Translations under genes and position numbers: made by a program | Notes under the pieces: model-generated | Told to the model about the DNA's origin: nothing | What the model saw: only the letters and a program-made list of their open reading frames with translations | Databases searched by the model: none | NCBI GenBank assembly: GCA_907163375.1 | Contig: CAJQUW010009045.1 | Span: 124,001 to 188,000, forward strand | Source: Prostheceraeus crozeri | Taxonomy: Eukaryota; Platyhelminthes; Polycladida; Euryleptidae | DNA: 64,000 bases | Direction of reading: 5' to 3' | Shown: positions 25,474-35,860 of the stretch, in pieces | Layout of the letters: every line of letters begins with the position of its first letter | Position numbering within the stretch: position 1 is the first letter of the stretch

Positions 25474-25730
25474 GCCTTTGACGTCAAAACTATCGTTGTA
25501 AGCGATAGACCTAGCTTTTCTCTGACAAGAGACAAACCTACAAGGCAGCAGGTTGGTTTTTTGCTCATGTGTTGGCTAGACTGAGAGCCATGAGCAGTCC
25601 TTCACTCCACTGGAGGACCAGGTCTGCCAGTAGGGACACATCCGTAGCCAACGGGCCCTTACTGGGGTAAGGTGCTACCTCTCACTGGAGTGACGGATGG
25701 AGTTTAAGGTCATACCCAGGAGTCTGATGT
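22472..25730 (-). mobile_element. RTE-type LINE, nearly full length but decayed
   Basis: About 3.25 kb, read right to left. The leader (25560-25480) has CCAACCTGCTGCCTTGTAGG and resembles that of the LINE at 2.6 kb. Endonuclease, reverse transcriptase and the C-terminal tail are all present in order. It lacks the cysteine finger of the other LINE. It is embedded in the long stomatin intron, antisense to nothing else visible and in the same direction as the host gene. Confidence 0.8.
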
Positions 25731-26996
25731 ACATAATAAGCACTTTCATATGGGGCATTATGCAGCTATTTTTAGTAACTTCACCGAAAGTTTTTAAATG
25801 GGCCGAACCTACTCATTTTTGGGTCAATTTTGAAAAAATTAGTGTCATAGCGCTCAAAGTCAGCTTTACAAAATGAGCTGGTGTTGAAAGCTATTTGTCA
25901 TTTGAAATAGCCCACCTCTATATCTAATGTCTTACATTGATTTACTTTCCTGGGACTGTAGGTGTAGAGTAATGATGGTAAATGATTGATGACAATCGGG
26001 TAAGAGGTTTTCTAAAGGGATCGATAGGCCAGTCACATGCAACATGAGTTTTCAAGCAGAAGTTGGAAAACTTCGTTTTCTCATTCTATGCGCGGCGACT
26101 AAAACTTAAGGCATGGTAGCATGTCATGCCAGATGACGGTGTCACCAGGCGTCGTAAGAACAATCCCGACCTATAGCTTTTATGGGAGATAACACATCTA
26201 TGCGTAACGGCAATAGTAGTCTCATGATTTCATGCGAGATTCCAATGTAGTTCGTCAGCATTAAGCTTCGCCTCCTTCCTACTACAAATAGTCTAGCTAA
26301 ATGCATCTCAACTTCCTTGAGTGGATATTTGTAGCTGTTGAATCATTAATACAAATTGACCAACTCACATTCACAAGAAATTAAACTCGGCATGCCAATC
26401 AGTTGACTCAAAAATACCAGGACACGCAAAAAACACCAGGAAAAATTCCAAGGCCAGGATTTTTCCAGGACCGCGGATACCCTGTGCATGTTGCTCACGT
26501 CAGGGTTTCGGAACAGGCCGATCTTTCTGACCGAGTCCAGGTCCGATAGCCTAGACAACTACTGACTTAAAGCAGAATTGGAAAAGCCCCGTCAGCAGGC
26601 TCTCAATCTTGTATCTTACTAGGGGTATGGGTCGGACTTTTCAGACACTCTCGTCAGGAACTCTCAGACCCACTACGCATAGTTAAGCATAGCAATGAAT
26701 TGTATGCTGCATCTTCCAAAATAGAAACTTAAATTCGGTCCTGATGTGAGGAAGCAAAGCACTACAAACCGTATATCTAGTTAATAAGGAAAGATTGTGT
26801 TATGTATTAATTTACATTAGATCTTCTGACAATAATCATGCTTCTTTGATGATGCCCCTCAAAAGTTAAAAATATCTTTGAACTCGAAATTTCATTCATG
26901 CCTTAGCTTTTTGCACTTAACCACCATGGCTTTCTAGACAATGCTACAGTGAGTCATTTTCAGGACGTCTGGAAGATTGTTTCTATATTTTAAATG
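25731..26996. other. No gene; one solitary hAT-like end
   Basis: No exon seen. At 26455-26485 the sequence ends in CGCGGATACCCTG, read on the minus strand CAGGGTATCCGCG, which looks like one end of a hAT element with repeated CCAGGA words behind it. Its partner was not found. A block at 25860-25935 is an inverted relative of 20390-20470. Confidence 0.35.
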
Positions 26997-28219
26997 GGCC
27001 ATTCCACGCTAATGTCAACCAAGAGGTCGAATTTCAAAGTAAAGCAAATAATATTGAGTTATGCATCATTCGATTACGGATTCAAACGTTTCAGAGTTTA
27101 TATAGCTCTTATCAAAATATACGATGTAAACAAATTTATTTTTGTTTCATCATTATCGCATTTTTTAACTAAACGGCCTATTCGGACTGATATTTAGAAA
27201 AATCTCTGCTTGTTCTATTTATATGATTAAATTTTGAGTTTTCTAATTGAGACTCCTTGACATTATCAATGTCAGTTCTAGTGGTATAGATGAACAAAAT
27301 GCCTTTTATATATTGGGGAAAATTCAGTTTGATCAAACAGTAGGTTTTATGGTGTCACGCCACTGAGATTTTTAGCCTCAAGATGATGCTACATCATAAG
27401 CAAAGCACATGCAATTATCTCATTAAGGATTCTCCGTCTCAATTATGCTCTTAACAAAATACATCATATAAAAAAATCTGAAATGTTCTTATACGTATAT
27501 AAATTTGAGTCTCAGTGGCGTGTCACCTTTGGCTCAGTGATGTGGCCTTAGTGGCGTGACACAATTTTTAATCTAGCCGCACTAATCTTCCCATTACCTC
27601 GCAAAAAAGTCAGGAATATTAAGGAGTACTTCAGAAATATACTTTTGATATTCCGTGTTGGAAAAATGCAGTGCTGCTAGAATCAAAACATTGTCAAGCG
27701 CCATCATCTGAACTGTAGTGTTTACATGGATGTTTCAGAATATTCTTTTCCATTTAATGCTAGAATTTTCTTTAGAAAATTAGAAAAACCTAGAAACTAG
27801 AACCTAGAAATTCCTAGAAACTTAGTCAATGACATCAAAATCAATGATAGATGTCAGTGGCACGCCGACTTCGATAACCCCTTCTTAGAAGTCGATATGA
27901 ATGACCTCAGGTAGTCTCGAATGAACAACGAGTTGAACAGCCAATGACCGAAATTGATTGAAATAAACCAGCTGTCACGTTCTCATGATCTTCACTGAGA
28001 TTGCAGACATGACTGTTTGATCACTTTAGCTGAAATTCGAAGTGTGTCGAATCCGGAGGAGAAAATGTTACGCCACTCTTTGATCTCAATAATTTTTCTG
28101 TACAAACGAAATATTTTTACTTTGGTTTTAGTAGCGGAAACTGCATCACTTAAAGTATCAGCTTCCAAAATACCTTGCAAGGAATTTGCAATGTCGCGCC
28201 ACTGAGAAGTGGAATGGCC
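26997..28219. mobile_element. MITE-like element with CACGCCACTGAG repeats
   Basis: The ends carry an 11-bp perfect inverted repeat, GGCCATTCCAC at 26997-27007 and its complement at 28209-28219. Inside, the word GTGTCACGCCACTGAG occurs at 27352 and in inverted form near 27512 (CTCAGTGGCGTGTCAC) and 27551, with a variant at 28191. No transposase frame. Flanks show no clear duplication, so the superfamily is unknown. Confidence 0.4.
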
Positions 28220-28635
28220 GAAATAATTGCATATATTTTGAAGCAGAGACTCGATTGACTTAGTCTTTGAGGTACGGAACAGATACTACAGAAAGGGGAT
28301 CATATCATCTCGACCATTGACCAAATCTCTAGTCAGCGCACCAAATTTAAATTAAACAATGAAATTTTCCATTTTTTAGTGGACTAATTTGGCACGCTGA
28401 TTAGATTATCTTTCTTGTTGAGATTTAGTCTATAGTTCATAGAGATGAACTGTTCATCTCATCCTGAATCATCTACATCTCAATGATGAAATTAATCGGA
28501 GATCCAACACTTGAAACACGAGGGAAAGGGACGATAAACCGTGGAGGGAGTAAGTATGGTACGAAAGTTTTAGGAGTTACATAAGAACAAATTAGAGCTT
28601 GTTGCCGACTTATAATCCTTAAATTAGATTCTTAC

Positions 28636-28725
28636 ATCGCTGTCCGTAATGACTATGTAAATTATTCTGGTCGATCTGTTTTGCTTTCGACCAGAATAAT
28701 TTACATAGTTATTACGGACAGCGAT
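28636..28725. repeat. 90-bp near-perfect inverted repeat
   Basis: Arms of 39 bp (28636-28674 and 28687-28725) match at all but one base around a 12-nt loop (28675-28686). Arm outer ends read ATCGCTGTCCG and the inner ends CTGGTCGA. The arms are not part of any recognised element, and a transcript would form a very stable hairpin on either strand. Confidence 0.85.
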
Positions 28726-29900
28726 AATATGTGAAGCATAGTTATAAAATGTAAAGTGTCGTTGGTCATGATATTCTCAGAAAAATGAACTTGACTACTT
28801 ATTTCCTTACAGTGACAAGGTGTCACTGCATCACTGAATAGCAATGCATATTACATGATTATTAGGTCCTATTTGGTTGGCATATTTTCTTATTTGCTAA
28901 CGGTGCAGCAGGCTACGTAAATCCACATGAAAATATGCCTAATTAGGTCCCTAATTTATTGACAAGTTAACTGCATTTCAATTGAAACGTTCACCACAGT
29001 CCAATTATTCCACACAGAAAGTTCATCAGACATGCATGATAAAACAATAGTCTCAATTCAATTATGATTCTTTCCTCAAAGTTTCAAAGTTATTGTTACT
29101 GAATATTCCATCAATGATCCATAAAACATTGCTCATATATGAGGAATGACAAACCTGAGAGAATATCACAGAACTGACAAAGATAATCAAAATTACATCC
29201 ATTGTGTTGTTTTTTGATAAACCGACTTTCATACCGCTCATCAAGATTTTTATAGCTTGCGATGCCTTTTGATTACCTTTTACTGCATCATCATGATCAG
29301 CAATGACTGTTTGCCTTAGAATGAATGCTTCTTGCTACAAGGAACGATTTAACCGGCATCGCATCGCAGTTTGCCATGCAGTTTGTACCATTTGCGACGC
29401 AACTTCAACATTTTATCGCACATACTGCGATGCAACTAATCGCGACTACTTTGTGTGCGAGTTGTCGCATGATTGCTTGTCACAAAATTGATAGAAGAGT
29501 GGACTATTTTTAAGCAGTACTGTGCTGGCACTGCTTATGTTGAAAGCGCGAAGTTGTGGGCTTGGCTCCTCCAATCGCACAAGGAGAAGTTCCCTGACTT
29601 CCTCGATTGACTATTTTTCGATAGTGGCTATTGATGACTAATACATGTATAAAGACATTTGTCAATTAGTAATTGTGTAGTGATGTTGCAATAAACAGAA
29701 AACTATACAAGCTTACACAATGGCATTAGTTAATTTTGACAGTTGTTGCAACTGGTGTTCTACAACAGACATCTTTGGGGTTCTTAAAAAGCCTAAATAC
29801 ACCAAACTGCGATGCAAGAAACCCCTCCCCCTGTAAATCGTTCCCTGTACTACAATGTTGGAAATTAACAGCTATAAAGTAGAAGATAACAATATCTCAC
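28726..29900. other. Intron; possible GCGATGC foldback
   Basis: Inside the stomatin intron. GCATCGCAGTTTG near 29357 and its complement CAAACTGCGATGC near 29803 could be the ends of a small foldback element, and TGCGATGCAAC also lies between them. No coding content. Confidence 0.3.
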
Positions 29901-30149
29901 TGATTTCATATCGTAGGCAGTCAAGTCCCCAAGGTTCTGCAGCCTTGTTGATAGAAGTGACGATATTATGATTCAAAACCTCTCGCTCTTTGAATACAGC
30001 ATCCAGTGAAATTTTTCCAAGCTCCGAACGCATGGTAGTCTGAGCCAATTGTGTTATCGCGTACTCCGCATCTTCAACACCGTATGAGGCTGCATACGGA
30101 TCTATGACTCTGAGATATAACACTCCATTGAGTTGAAGAACAACATTGT
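29901..30149 (-). CDS. STOML2-type gene, SPFH core exon
   Basis: This 249-bp exon starts after CTTTCAG and ends at ATCA|GTGAGA. It encodes (D)NVVLQLNGVLYLRVIDPYAA, SYGVEDAEYAITQLAQTTMR, SELGKISLDAVFKEREVLNH and CLRYEI(R): the heart of the SPFH/band-7 domain. The family hallmarks DxVxLxxxGVLYLRxxDPY, YGVEDxEYA and QLAQTTMRSELGK are all kept. Phase agrees on both sides: the first codon is G|AC from the 100-bp exon before and the last is A|GA into the exon at 14880. Coding is intact over the whole exon. Confidence 0.96.
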
Positions 30150-31322
30150 CTGAAAGATTAATTTTCAGGGATGTGATACAAGTCATGAGTGCGCCTAAGA
30201 AAATATCGTACAGGGATGATAAGGTGGACAAAGTCGTCTCGACCCCTACATTTAAAATATATCAATATCATCAATATTATGAAATTATCTTATAAATTAG
30301 GATGACGTCTATGAAATGATAGTTTAGCACACCTATCAGGTAATGAGGCACCTCAGGAAGGTGTCGGAACCTAACTTCACACCGGCGCGGAGCGATCAAA
30401 TGTCATGGACGCGTGTCTCGATGTGAAAAACTCCAAAGGACATGAACATATATCCGAAGATCATGAGGATCCTGTGCCACCACAAGTCTTCCTTCAACAA
30501 AGCTCCATCGTATCCTGAAACAAGCTCAAGTCTTGAAGATGTAAGATCGGGAGATCAGTTTGCAGTGAAGTTGTAATAATATGCAAGTTTCACATTTTGC
30601 ACGTTAATTAATACAGAAACTATGTCATGACATGAGTAACCTTAACAACTTACTAAGATAAGCAAATTTTAGTAATCAGCATCACATTTCGTATCTCGCA
30701 TGTTCTAGAGGCTTGACTGATCATAGGCGTATTCAAGCTTGTGAAGAATTTTTATGGACATATTTTCCTGTTTCCGTCTGATCATGCCATCCTGATTTGT
30801 GGTTGGAAACATTCTGTTTTCTCCCTGATGATCTTAATTCTGTCCATTGATTGATTATCTGTCCCTTACAATTGCTGTTTCCAATCCGTCGTTTATTCTT
30901 TAAGAAGCAGTGTGTGTTGGGAATAAACATCCCCATAAGTTTTCAACTTTTCAATCCATAGTGGAAAAGGCCAATGATTGATATGTCGACAACAATGGTA
31001 AAAACATTTGTGTGATTCTTGGAATTTCAGATTTGAAAATTCTACTATTGAAATGAAATATTTGTACTATAGCGCAGCATGACTGGCATTATAGTGTTCC
31101 TTTCTGATTAGTGGATTGATTATTTGGACGATAGAAGTGTATTTTGATATTTTGACAACGTTTGACTAATAAGGATATCGAAAAAGTACTTTAAGAGAAA
31201 TACAATTTTTCTTCAGCTTCGTGTTACACTAACAAATCATTCAAGAAATTACAGATATTTTCAAATAAATTGAAAATCCCACCCGGTGGTCTTTGTAGAT
31301 GAAATCCGACGTCAAAACTCAC
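30150..31322. other. Stomatin intron, 1.2 kb
   Basis: Bounded by the donor GGTGAGTTT at 31322 and the acceptor CTTTCAG at 30150 (minus strand). Nothing else recognised inside. Confidence 0.6.
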
Positions 31323-31422
31323 CTAAAGTAATAGCTGCTTGATCTGGAATGTCAATGGCAATTTCTTTCAGGCTCTGGACGTACGCAATTCGATCGACGA
31401 CAGGAATAGCGAAATTCATGCC
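31323..31422 (-). CDS. STOML2-type gene, short exon
   Basis: A 100-bp exon too short to stand out as an open frame. After TTCTCAG it reads GMNFAIPVVDRIAYVQSLKE then IAIDIPDQAAITL, ending TTTAG|GTGAGT. It aligns with the start of the SPFH domain of stomatin-like 2 (GLNxxIPVxDRIxYVQSLKE, then IPxQxAxTLDN). It begins in phase 0, matching the exon before, and ends with the G of the aspartate codon completed by the next exon. Confidence 0.93.
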
Positions 31423-31483
31423 CTGAGAACAAATTCAGTATAATCACAAATTGAATTCAACTGTATGTGAATGAATTACTCAC

Positions 31484-31612
31484 TGGATTCAATGTGCGAT
31501 TATATTTTCCAAATCGCTGGACGATCCATGCTTCTTGTTGGGGAACAAATAAAATAGCTGTGTTAAGGGGCAACCTTCGGCCGCCAATAAATCCTCGATA
31601 TTGGACAACTAA
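31484..31612 (-). CDS. STOML2-type gene, N-terminal exon
   Basis: A 129-bp exon following ACATTTCAG and ending CCA|GTGAGT, phase 0 on both sides. It encodes LVVQYRGFIGGRRLPLNTAI, LFVPQQEAWIVQRFGKYNRT and LNP. The segment NTxxLFVPQQEAW followed by ERxGR/QRFGK is the conserved lead-in to the SPFH domain. The four placed exons add up to 879 bp, 293 codons, equal to the family from about residue 30 to residue 320. The first exon, with the start and the mitochondrial presequence, was not found upstream. Confidence 0.93.
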
Positions 31613-33643
31613 CTGAAATGTACGAAGAAACATAATGAAAGACATTTACATAGTTACTCCGAAAGCATTTAACTCATCCCTGCCACACACGAGGCACGAT
31701 GTCATACTAGGAAGTTAGGTTGGGGCATCAGCCTCCATAGCTGTATAGGTTATTGTAATTGACTTTTGCCATTGACTTATATTGTTATGTTGAGGAAAAT
31801 TCAGACGAATTCACGAATTTTCGTACCGGTATGTCACTTTATCAAGGTAAGTCAGAGTATAGAAAGAGGCTATCACATACTGTACATCATACATAGAAAG
31901 TACGTAATTTAAAATTCAATAGCAAGAAGACATAGATAAGAAATTTCTGTTTCATCTGAGAAAAAGACCATTATGAAAATGATTGTAGGTTATATCTGAA
32001 TTACCCTGGATCCATCTGGGAGGGACACCTTCAAAGCCCACCTAAAAGCTCTAACGACTGGCAAACTAAAACCACCTACTGAAACCGAAGAAAAATGGTA
32101 AAGTCTTCAGGATAAAAATGAGCTCCTCTACCTAAAGGCAACGCACTCTAAGTCGCAGCTCAGCTCAAGATAAAGCACAATATACAATGAGCCAGTTATC
32201 TTACATAATTTTCACCCTAGCACAATACGAGCAATGGAGCCAGGGTTCACTCAATGAATGACTAACTGAAATCAGTTAAGATGAAAAAGAATAAAATATC
32301 AGACATTTTATGATTAGTAAATTGTCCCTATCGGAACCTTGTTCACATGCATCCTGAAAGTGTCGAGATAGTTTTGGTCAGGGAAAAAGGTCTAGGGAAG
32401 CTGATTCCAAAGCTGTACCGTGCGAACAAAAAGGCATTTCAAGCGAATTACAGTAAGTGTAATTTCTGAGCTCACATGATAGTATGTGTGTGCATTACCT
32501 CTGCGTGTGTTCCTGGAAGAGGTCCTAGGTTCAGGTGCGCACCAATTTAATGAAAAACTGCTGCTATTACCGAAATAGCATCTGTAGAAGAGACTAAGTG
32601 AAGCTAAATACCGACTGACGAAGAGCGATTGCAACTCGTTAGCGAGTTTTTCTCATAGTGAAAGGAGACTGGTCTGAATGATGTGATGAAGTGTATTTGC
32701 AATATTTTGTAATATGATTTATAAATCCATAGTTTTGTATAAGAGCACAGCACATTGTTTATAGTCCATGGTTTATATATAAATTAGTCACGTTATTAAA
32801 AAGCTATGTTCTTCACGGAGAGACGGGGCAGGTAAATCGAAATATTGAAAATGCGAATATCCGCGAAATTTTATTTTTACGAATTGAATGAAATTCGCAT
32901 CATCGAAGCTGAAACGAGTAATTTCAGTATGCTGATCATCGGTTTATAGTTTTTACGTAAATTCATCAAAATTTGTTGTGAGACGGCATTTGTGGACGCA
33001 AGATCTAAGTGATGAGCCGCCACCACTTGCTCTAAGGGATAAAAACGTCATACAAACATTTCATAAAAATAAATGTAGTATAAAGTCTGCCATTGAGTGT
33101 AGGGTAATCAAATGTCAATTGCATTGCATTTCATTTCTGCTGCAATTTAAATCAATTGATTAGTCAACTCAATTAAATTGCATTTGATTTTTTGACAACC
33201 CGTCGTAGTGGTGCAAATATGTTTGTTTGCTCGATGACAATTTCGTAGATATGACCCGTAATTTTCCCTCAACATAGACACGATTCACACGCAAACTAGT
33301 GAGTGAACATATCGATCATGTCACCCTATGCTTGACAAATGTTCACTCAAGTTGAAGCAGCGATCATGCACATAATTCATTGATAGAAACTGCTTGATCG
33401 ATCACTAATCTATGCTTCAAAAATCTCACCACTCCCACAAGCAGCAGATACGATCTATTCGACAGTTGTGTGTTTGCCAAACTAGCTGATGCCGTTTGAA
33501 GCAATCTTCTGCTTTGTTCATTTGACTTTCCCCGTGTTTGTCATCAAACTTAGGAGTTGATTGGATGCTTCTTTCCTTAACCCCTGCAGTTTTCCTCCAT
33601 CTCTCTCTCTCTCCCAACAATTCTTCCTCGACTCGGCGAGGCA
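31613..33643. other. 5' region of two divergent genes with a LINE tail
   Basis: Holds the missing first exon and promoter of the stomatin gene and the promoter of the MADF gene, but neither could be fixed. The only recognised piece is the LINE tail near 32190-32650. Confidence 0.4.
32190..32650 (-). pseudogene. LINE C-terminal fragment
   Basis: Read on the minus strand, the frame 32634-32392 has RYLASLSLFYRCYFGNSS, then SSRNTRRGNAHTYY and VQLWNQLP. This is the last part of a jockey/R1/L2-type reverse transcriptase protein (SLFYRYYFGxCS, then TR, then LWNxLP). The rest is its 3' tail. A related copy is at 39257-39713, similar over about 450 bp in the same direction. Confidence 0.7.
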
Positions 33644-34018
33644 ATGGAGTGGTCGCGAGAGATGACGATGGAATTCATTGATATGTACTACTCTTTTCCT
33701 TGCTTATGGAAATCCAAGTCTATGTATTATCATGACCGTGGAATGAAGATGAAAGCTTGGATGGAATTGTTGTCACTTACGCAACGCTTCAGTATGCAAG
33801 ACTTGACTGTCGACTGTTTAAAGAGGAAAGTGAACATTTTGCGGACGATGTTCCGACGGGAATACAGAAAGGTGATGCAAATGGAGAATGTGTACGTACC
33901 AAAGTGGCCATATTATGAGAAACTACTATTCCTCGAAGACCAAGAGAACCCTGCGGAAGCATTCTCATCCTCATCACCAAGTCGTGAGGTCGAATATGTT
34001 CCCGGTCCACCACCAGAG
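33644..34018 (+). CDS. MADF-domain protein, exon 1
   Basis: MADF domains are Myb/SANT-like DNA-binding modules of animal transcription regulators. The ATG (GGCAATGGAG) opens 125 codons. Residues 8-100 hold the domain: EFIDMYYSFPCLW, then AWMELLSLTQRF, LKRKVNILRTMFRREYRKVM and VYVPKWPYYEKLLFLED, matching the pattern FIxxYxxxPxLW, AWxxI, LRxxYxRE, WxYYxxLxFL. A Ser/Pro-rich linker follows. The exon ends at CCAGAG|GTGAGC in phase 0, and the second exon is at 42987. It is divergent from the stomatin gene, so the two may share a promoter region. No orthologue can be named from sequence alone. Confidence 0.85.
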
Positions 34019-34883
34019 GTGAGCTCATGAAATGTTACCTGCATGCCACAGCCTAATTCTGTTGCACTGCATGTGTTACAAGTTACACGGTCTATTTATT
34101 CGCTTAGCTTGATAGCTTTGAAAGAGTCGAAACAGTGGATTGTTTAACTTCCTTTAGTTGCTATTAATCTCGGTCGTCATGAAAAGACCATGTTCGAACA
34201 TAAAAGGCCTGACATTACATGGAAAAGTGAGTATGCGACAATGGGCTATGCTTTAACAATTCAAAATGATATACATTGAGATTGATCTAAATGAAATGAA
34301 GAAAACACCAAAGGAATAATGTCTAAGTGCCATTCCGAATTCTTAACGACGAAACGCAGCGTCCACGGATGCCAAGAAATTTAGTACACGAAGGGCACAT
34401 CGTTGGCACGAAGGGTTCGCTAGCTGTCGTCGGCAGTCGGTGTTTATGGGATTAACTAGGAGCGAGAAATAGTGAATATACCCGTTAAAGGGAACTAACA
34501 GGCCACTCACATACCACAAGAACATTTTGACACATACCAATCTTCCTAATGTGCTAAATTTTAGCAAGCAACTATCATCAATTTGCAGACAAAAGACGAT
34601 TTTCAATTCATGAAGTCAGTTCAATGTTCAATGCAACTACATAGAAAGATGTCCTCAGACTTGAAACTTCAACGATATATGACAACATAAATTTCAAATT
34701 TACCAGCTAATGTTAGTATGTGTAATGTGCATGTACCAATTTCAACTTCCTGACGAAGATTGGGACCAGCAACCCATCTCACTGACAAGTTTTAATAATT
34801 GTCTTGATTTGAAAAAGCGCTATTTATTTTCATAAAAACTTATATTGAAGCACCGTCGAACGATCCGCCTATTGGACTGCTAA
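34019..34883. other. MADF intron, nothing recognised
   Basis: First part of the 9-kb MADF intron. No repeat ends or exons seen. Confidence 0.45.
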
Positions 34884-35860
34884 CCTTATTATATTCGCAT
34901 TACATTTTCGCAGATGGCGGTATACAGACGGTTCGGGACGAGTAATGGTCTCTTTTATTCTTTGGTGTCGACGTCTGATGGAGCTACCTACTAGCATATA
35001 CGTGTACATGGAAAAGAAGTTAGAACACTGAATCGGATACACTGTCTCCTTTGCTGCATGTTTTGTTGTTGCTGACTGGACAGTTATTCAATATACAAGG
35101 GGGAGGTTCAGTATTTTTCCGGAGATTACTACTCGGGGTTTGTGTCTGAAATGCGATTCACAAGTTGATCTCTTCACGGGGAAGATATTTGTTTCAATCG
35201 TCTGTCCGCTTCATCTGATAAGAATGGTAGCTTCAAAAATATGTAGTTTTGGTCTGCGTCTTTGTCGATTGTTATTACGCTTTTATTGCTCAATGTAGTT
35301 ACGTAGGAAACGATAGTTTGAAAGTGTTCTCTTAGGTTCTTGCTGACGTTTCTGCTGGTTTGTGGGACTACTGTGCCTCTCTTGTATTCGGTTTCTTTCG
35401 TTTTTCACCATTGCCATTTCCGCACACATTGGTAAATGTGAATCATAATGAACGAGAGAAGATTTTTTCTTTCTTGTTTCTTAAATAATTGAAATTGAAG
35501 CTCATTATTGGTTGACATCGTCACTGAGAAATCCAACAAGCTCAATGAATTTTCATCTATTGAACTCTGCATTTGAAAGCGAATATTTGGGTGCTGTTTA
35601 TTCAAAATGTTAAGCAAATCATTAGCTTCGTCAATACTGGATACTAATATAAAATATTTATTCGACAGAAGAGTTTCTAGCAATGTGCAAATGTCTTCAG
35701 AAAAGAAGGGACACAGTGTAGAAATCAGGGTAGGGGGATTCTGTGGGGATACCCATGGGTATGGGGTGGGTTTGGGTATGAGGCCATCCCCGCAGCTCCC
35801 ATAGGATTCTATGGAGATTCTGTGGGGATTCTGAAGATTTTTGACATTCACTAGAAGCAA
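34884..35860 (-). mobile_element. Penelope-like element copy A, truncated
   Basis: Read on the minus strand, 35690-35450 encodes EANDLLNILNKQHPNIRFQM, then SLSLLDFSVTM and FQLFKKQERKN: the end of a Penelope-type reverse transcriptase (LNxxHxxIxFTxE, then LxFLDxxI). Upstream FFSEDICTLLETLLSNKYF is from an earlier part of the same domain, joined by an internal deletion that removes the catalytic Asp pair. The following 570 bp (35457-34884) is nearly identical, inverted, to the tail of copy B at 39.7-40.2 kb and includes YIFLKLPFLSDEADRRLKQI, a linker typical before the GIY-YIG domain. Confidence 0.65.

Noticed and set aside
32000-32165. Plus-strand coding exon near the LINE tail
   Set aside because: A short readable stretch (LDPSGRDTFKAHLKAL) has no supported splice sites and adjoins LINE sequence.
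35607-35804. Plus-strand frame across the Penelope fragment
   Set aside because: Shadow of the reverse-transcriptase frame on the other strand and of the G-rich repeat.
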